This document shows positions 61,740-64,000 of a stretch of DNA of 64,000 nucleotides, one piece after another; position 1 is the first letter of the stretch, and each line of letters opens with the position of its first letter. The translations under genes and the position numbers were made by a program. The notes under the pieces are model-generated. The model worked only from the letters and a program-made list of their open reading frames with translations. It had not been told where the DNA came from and made no database searches. This DNA comes from Emydura subglobosa (taxonomy: Eukaryota > Chordata > Testudines > Chelidae): NCBI GenBank assembly GCA_007922225.1, contig ML679956.1, positions 71,540,111-71,604,110 of the forward strand, in the 5' to 3' direction.

Positions 61740-61890
61740 ACCTTGAAGAAGAATTTCTGGACAAATGTAAAACAAAACCAGTGATATACCTGAGATGCAT
61801 TGATAATATTTTTATCCTCTGGACAGATGACCTAAACTCCCTCATAGATTTCCACCACAACTTCAGCAACTTCACCCATCCATTAAGATC
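61740..61890 (+). pseudogene. Penelope-like RT remnant
   Basis: The plus-strand frame reads HLEEEFLDKCKTKPVIYLR, CIDNIFILWTDDLNSLIDF, then HHNFSNFTHP. In the family the block is (R)YIDDIF; here the second aspartate is Asn, which would remove a metal ligand. The frame stops when the GC-rich insertion begins at about 61893. Confidence 0.72.
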
Positions 61891-61892
61891 CC

Positions 61893-62418
61893 CAAACTGT
61901 GGGCATGCCCTCCTAGGGGTGCAAGGAGAACCTTCAGTGGAGGCGTGGTAGGACCTGGGCCAGCCCCCATGGAGGGGGCAGGGAGGAAGTGTCACTCAGC
62001 CCTGCTCTGCCCCCTTTCTGCTCTGACCCTGCCCGCAGCTGCAGCCCCAGCCACTGGCCTGTTCCTGGCCCCAGGGCTGCAGCTCCTGGCCCCAGACCCC
62101 ACTCCTGCCTGCAGCCTACAGCCTGGGCCCCACTCCTGCCCGCAACCCCCACTGGGGCCCAGCTCCTGCCTGTGACCTGTGCCCCGTGCCTCAGGCCCCA
62201 CTCCTGGCTGCAGCCTGAGCCCAGACCCCATTCCTGGCTGCAGCCCGGGCCCCAGTCCAGTTCACAGCCCAGGCTCCGGATCCCGCGGATGCAGCTCCGG
62301 CCCACACCTCAGCCACAGCTCTGGCCCCACTCTCGGCCCAGGCTCCCGATTGCGGCTCCCGGGAGGGTACAGACCAGGTAAAGGGGCGCGTGACCCCAAA
62401 AGTTTGGGCACCACTGCA
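61893..62418. mobile_element. GC-rich non-autonomous insertion in the Penelope-like element
   Basis: It starts 'gatccccaaactgtgggc' and ends 'ccaaaagtttgggcaccactg', a degenerate hAT-type inverted pair. 'cattaa' occurs just before the start and just after the end, probably the remains of a target duplication. The interior is C-rich with loose tandem units around 'ggccccactcctgcctgcag'. The long open frames across it come from base composition. It separates two parts of one Penelope reading frame. Confidence 0.6.
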
Positions 62419-62879
62419 TTAAATTCTAGAATGCTCCCATATTAGCATCTGCTTCCTGGACACCATGATCAGCTTCAACAATGGAGCCCTACAGACAACT
62501 ATATACAAGAAACACACTGATCACCACACCTGCCTTCACAGTTCAGTAATGACCCCAAACACACCATGAAATCTGTTATCTACAGCCAGGCACTCAGATA
62601 CCTGTACCACAGAATATGCTCTGAGGAGAAAGTCTGAGATACATACCTTAACACATTTAAAACTGCCTTCACCCAACAAGGACACTCCACCAGAAAAATA
62701 GATCCCATCATGGAGTGGGCAACCCAAATACCCCAAGAGAACCGCTTCAATACAGAAATGAAACCACCTCCAACTATACACCTCTAGTTAACACCTACCA
62801 CTCCACCCTGGAATCCGTAGGGGAATCAACAAGAACAACAACAACCCATACTTGATGGGGATCACATCCTGAAAGAAAT

Positions 62880-63330
62880 CTTTCCTGAATGCCCCCTCTC
62901 TCCCACAGCCTCTCCAAGCTCATCATCAGAAGTAAGCTCCCCACAGATCAGGACACACCAACCCAAATTAACACCAGACCCTGCCAGAATAACAGCTGCA
63001 AAACCTGTAGACATATCTCCACTGCTACCATGATCAACACCCCCCACAAGACACCTTTCCAGATCCATGGGCCCCACACATGCCTATCACAACGTGGTGT
63101 ACCTCATCCAGTACACTAAATGTCGCAATAACAACTATGTGGGTGAAACCAGACAATATCACTACGCTCTCGAATAACCTCATACAAAAAAATGATAAAA
63201 GACAAAAACTCCATATCACATGTGAGAGAACACTTCACAAAATGATCACTCCATATCTGACCTCTCAGTCCTCATCCTCAAGGGAAACCTACACAACACC
63301 TTCAAAAGATGAGCCTGTGAGCTTAAATTG
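62880..63330 (+). pseudogene. Penelope-like GIY-YIG endonuclease remnant
   Basis: Readable blocks are NTRPCQNNSCKTCRHIST (a Cys-rich stretch before the nuclease), then HYTKCRNNNYVGETRQ (the GIY-YIG-like core), then frameshifts, with an end like TPSKDEPVSLN. The Cys-containing run CxxNSCKTC is typical upstream of the nuclease in this group. Not functional. Confidence 0.65.
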
Positions 63331-63399
63331 ATAACTTTGCTAGACACTGAAAATCATGGACTGAACAGAGACAGTAGATTTATGGTTTATTACTGGAGC

Positions 63400-64000
63400 T
63401 GTTAAACGATTACAAAAATGAATCATGATTAATTGCAAGACTTAAAAAAACTGCGGTTTTAATTGCACAGTTAAACTATAATAGAATATCATTTATTTAA
63501 ATATTTTTGGATGTTTTCTATATTTTCAAATATATTGATTTCAGTTACAACACAGAATACAAAATGTACAGTGCTCACTTTATATTATTTTTTATTAAAG
63601 ATATTTGCACTGTAAAAATATAAACAAAAATAATTTTTCAATTCACCTCATATGTATTATAGTGCAATTTCTTTATCGTAAAAGTGCAACTTACAAAGGT
63701 AGAATTAAGGGGCATATGAATGTTTTGCATATCTGGCACATAAATACCTTGCAGTGCCAGCTACAAAAGTGCCATGGAAACGTTTGTTCTCACTTTCAGG
63801 TGACATTGTAAATAAGAAGCAAGCAACATTATCTCCTGTAAATGTAAACAAACTTGTTTGTCTTAGAGATTGGCTGAACAAGAAGTAAGACTGAGTGGAC
63901 TTGTAGGCTCTAAAGTTTAACATTGTTTTGTTTCTGCATGAAACTATGTAACAAAAAATATATACATTTGTAAGTTCATCAGTAATCTCCCTGGGGAGTC
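63400..64000 (-). repeat. Dispersed repeat at the right edge, class unknown
   Basis: An AT-rich block with 'aatcatgattaattgcaaga', 'atatttttggatgttttc' and 'gtgacattgtaaataagaag', a pattern I recall from turtle genomes as high-copy. A minus-strand frame (63705-63923) contains MSPESENKRFHGTFVAGTA, which could be part of a transposon protein. It runs toward the window edge. I cannot name the superfamily. Confidence 0.4.

Larger units (their letters stand above)
61010..63425 (+). mobile_element. Penelope-like element with doubled 5' segment, split by a GC-rich insertion
   Basis: Two related segments, 61010-61115 and 61350-61470, share 'gaggtaatatct', 'ccaacttctgttggtg' (or 'ttag') and 'gttcttcttcagat' (or 'gctcttcttcaggt'); they look like tandem terminal segments of a Penelope-like element. 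The body follows. An RT remnant at 61740-61870 has LEEEFLDKCKTKPVIYLR, then CIDNIFILWTD. After the insertion (61893-62418) the element resumes at 62430 and continues to a GIY-YIG remnant near 63090-63170 with NNNYVGETRQ. The catalytic IDD block reads IDN, and many frameshifts are present, so it is dead. Family: RT plus GIY-YIG endonuclease without LTR integrase. Confidence 0.75.

Noticed and set aside
61989..62381. 130-residue plus-strand Pro-rich frame
   Set aside because: It lies inside the GC-rich insertion, reads tandem C-rich units, and is matched by long frames on the other strand; a composition effect.

Overview
This is a stretch of vertebrate nuclear genome, most likely from a turtle or a close reptile relative. 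The evidence is one interrupted vertebrate kinase gene with long introns, a dense load of CR1 LINE fragments, MIR-type SINEs, Penelope-like, DIRS-like and PIF/Harbinger elements, and many hAT-like MITEs. The repeat families match what I recall of turtle genomes; the species itself is an inference.

The only host gene I can support is OXSR1 (OSR1 kinase, the WNK-SPAK/OSR1 pathway) on the minus strand. Its first four coding exons lie at 58473-58542, 30390-30502, 19902-20010 and 8303-8444. They join in phase and encode residues 1-145: the N-terminus, glycine loop, catalytic lysine, hinge and the start of the HRD motif. The remaining exons (HRD aspartate, DFG, activation loop, PF1 and CCT domains) must lie beyond base 1. 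The introns are about 28.0, 10.4, 11.5 and more than 8.3 kb.

A CpG-rich promoter covers roughly 57.85-59.65 kb. It carries a CCAAT box, GC boxes, an E-box, a CRE palindrome and YY1-like motifs in both orientations, so transcription in both directions is plausible. No plus-strand coding gene is visible beyond it.

Layout from left to right: 2.1-6.9 kb, a minus-strand DIRS-like tyrosine-recombinase retrotransposon with inverted repeats; 10.1-12.4 kb, the longest CR1 copy; 12.9-18.1 kb, MITE, SINE, CR1 and a short Penelope-like hairpin insertion; 19-33 kb, more CR1 and MITE copies around exons 2 and 3; 34.2-42.4 kb, two copies of an LTR-like repeat, the second sitting inside a 4.9-kb dead PIF/Harbinger transposon; 44.6-52.6 kb, LTR-like, hAT, MITE, Penelope and MIR copies; 52.7-57.8 kb, repeat-poor intron; 58-59.6 kb, promoter; 59.6-64 kb, upstream flank with a hAT MITE and a Penelope-like element split by a GC-rich insertion. 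All mobile-element reading frames I examined are broken. I found no new functional system; the most informative structures are the Penelope hairpin, the Harbinger element and the two-sided promoter.
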